From the NCBI GenBank assembly GCA_038231615.1, contig JBBRLA010000509.1:1-6502 (forward strand): DNA of 6,502 nt, read 5' to 3'. The DNA is from JBBRLA01 sp038231615. GTDB taxonomy: Bacteria; Myxococcota_A; Polyangia; Palsa-1104; JAEUJZ01. Position 1 is the stretch's first letter. Every line of letters starts with the position of its first letter. The position numbers were made by a program, and so were the translations under genes. Positions 5,398-6,502 of the stretch are shown piece after piece. The notes under the pieces were generated by a model. That model was not told where the DNA came from, did not search any database, and was given only the letters and a program-made list of their open reading frames with translations.

Positions 5398-6502
5398 GGG
5401 CGTCGGGGCGGTCCCGGAAGACCAACCACAGCGCCGCCGGCAGGGCAGTAAAGTCGGCGATCATCGAGAGCACGAAGGCCAGGGACGAAAGAATACCGAA
5501 CTCGCGGATCGGCGGCAGCTTGGCCAGGGCGAAGGCCAGAAACCCCCCGGCGTTGATCAGGGTGGCGAAGAAGATCGCCTTGCCGGCGATGTGCAGGGTG
5601 TGGCGCAGCGCCTCCTCGGTGCTGGCGGTGCGGCGCTTCTCCTGAAAGTGGTAGAAGAAGTGGATCTGGTCGTTCTCGGAGGTGCCCAACACCGTCGAGG
5701 CGACGATGATGGTGGCGACGTTCAGGTTCATGCCGAAGAGACGCATGATGGCGAACATCACCAGGATGGCGAAGAGCGAGGGGAGCATCGCCATCAGCCG
5801 CGCCGGGCCGTTGCGGAACACCAGGATGAAGGTGCAAAAGATGACCACCACCGTCAGGCCGAAGCTCTCGGTCAGGGTGGGCACCAGGTGGTAGGAAATC
5901 TTCGCCTGCAAGGGCGCCATCCCGGCGGTGGTGAAGCTCAGGTGGGCCAGCGCCGGGTCGGCCTTCTGGGCGTCCTTCCAGCGTGCCTCGATCACCCCGC
6001 GCAGGGCCAAAAACCCCTGGTAGTCCACGGTCTTGGTGATCACCGTCAGGTGGGTCTGCGAGAGGTTGCCCACGTCGACGAAACGCTGGAGCATGGCCTC
6101 CCGTGGGACCAGCGACTCCAGGTTGTCGGTGATCTTTTCGAGCGCCTCCTCGTCGTCGGGCAGCCGGTCGCCCTTGCCGGCGATGTAGCGCAGGGTGCCC
6201 AGGATCGTCGGCAGCCCCACCACCGCCCGCAGAGTCGGCTCGGCTTCCAGGGCGGCCTGGAAATGGGACAGGCCGCGAATGACCTTGGGCTCGCTGAAAC
6301 TGCCTTGCCGGCCCTTGAGCCACACCTCGGTCACCGAGAGCCCGCCGCCCATGCTCTCGAAACGCTTGGTGTCCTGGTACAGCTCGGTGTCGTGGGCCAC
6401 GTATTCGATGGCGTTGGTCTCGAGCTTCATCCCCGACACGAGGTGCGGGATGCCGAAGAGCGTCACCGCCCCGACGCCGCAGAACAAAAGGGCCCCGGGC
6501 AC
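5363..6502 (-). CDS. RND-superfamily (MMPL-type) exporter, N-terminal part outside window
   Basis: The last 379 residues of a large inner-membrane exporter; the frame stays open through the right edge, and the codon at the edge is GTG, probably valine, not a start. The visible part looks like one RND half. It has a transmembrane segment near 4-23, a large periplasmic domain at about 25-210 (MKLETNAIEYV, MGGGLSVTEVWLKG) and a hydrophobic cluster of about five segments (roughly 214-230, 236-256, 262-282, 305-327 and 335-362). GTSENDQIHFFYHF at 273-286 corresponds to the conserved MMPL motif in the fourth helix of a half, with D278 as the likely proton-relay acid. RND exporters use the proton gradient to move lipids, hydrophobic compounds or other substrates; nothing here identifies the cargo. 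It ends with TAA at 5365-5363, inside the opposing DUF2063 gene. A joint function with the MNIO pair is possible but not shown. Confidence 0.88.
   Translation of the reverse strand: MPGALLFCGVGAVTLFGIPHLVSGMKLETNAIEYVAHDTELYQDTKRFESMGGGLSVTEVWLKGRQGSFSEPKVIRGLSHFQAALEAEPTLRAVVGLPTILGTLRYIAGKGDRLPDDEEALEKITDNLESLVPREAMLQRFVDVGNLSQTHLTVITKTVDYQGFLALRGVIEARWKDAQKADPALAHLSFTTAGMAPLQAKISYHLVPTLTESFGLTVVVIFCTFILVFRNGPARLMAMLPSLFAILVMFAIMRLFGMNLNVATIIVASTVLGTSENDQIHFFYHFQEKRRTASTEEALRHTLHIAGKAIFFATLINAGGFLAFALAKLPPIREFGILSSLAFVLSMIADFTALPAALWLVFRDRPDALKGPGEKPPQG
5371..5387. other. G-tract and short GC hairpin in the convergent gene overlap
   Basis: Seven Gs (5371-5377) are followed by CTTCT and five Cs (5383-5387), allowing a 5-bp GC stem. 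It lies where the ends of the DUF2063 and RND genes overlap and could slow transcription from either side, but no T-tract follows on either strand, so it is a weak terminator candidate at best. The homopolymer is also prone to slippage and sequencing error. Confidence 0.3.

Noticed and set aside
5061..6323. Long minus-strand frame in another phase of the RND gene
   Set aside because: It is a shadow of the RND exporter frame, which has membrane segments and the MMPL motif; this one is Arg/Gly/Pro-rich and featureless.

Overview
This window comes from a GC-rich, Gram-negative-type bacterial chromosome. The evidence is a signal-peptide-bearing M23 peptidase, an RND-superfamily exporter, the queuosine enzyme QueG and an MNIO/DUF692 maturation pair. 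Pseudomonadota or a related lineage is plausible, but nothing here fixes the taxon. There is no rRNA, tRNA, CRISPR array, transposase or integrase.

Layout. (1) 1-1111, minus strand: an exported M23 metallopeptidase cut off by the left edge. (2) 1112-1401: an intergenic stretch holding a degenerate fragment of the 3' end of queG (1139-1240), a good sigma-70-like promoter for the M23 gene, and about 160 bp without recognisable content. (3) 1402-2358, plus strand: a zinc-independent MDR-family NAD(P)-dependent oxidoreductase. (4) 2404-3600, minus strand: intact queG with a C-terminal HEAT-like extension. (5) 3601-3733: the divergent queG/DUF692 intergenic region. (6) 3734-5397, plus strand: two translationally coupled genes, a DUF692/MNIO enzyme (BufB/HvfB type) and a DUF2063 partner (BufC/HvfC type). 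(7) 5363-6502, minus strand: the C-terminal part of an RND/MMPL exporter, cut off by the right edge, whose 3' end overlaps that of the DUF2063 gene.

Two points stand out. First, the MNIO enzyme and its partner form a RiPP-maturation pair, the kind of pair that makes copper-binding bufferins or oxazolins from cysteine-containing precursors. No precursor gene lies beside them, and the Shine-Dalgarno of the MNIO gene can fold into a GC-rich hairpin. The substrate is therefore unknown and may be encoded elsewhere or be of a new type.

Second, the MDR oxidoreductase gene sits between direct repeats made of the queG 3' end. The right copy is the true end of queG. The left copy is a decayed duplicate that still abuts the M23 gene. 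This suggests that the MDR gene was inserted into an ancestral queG-M23 junction with duplication of the queG end, leaving queG intact. The leftover duplicate now supplies the -35 element of the likely M23 promoter.
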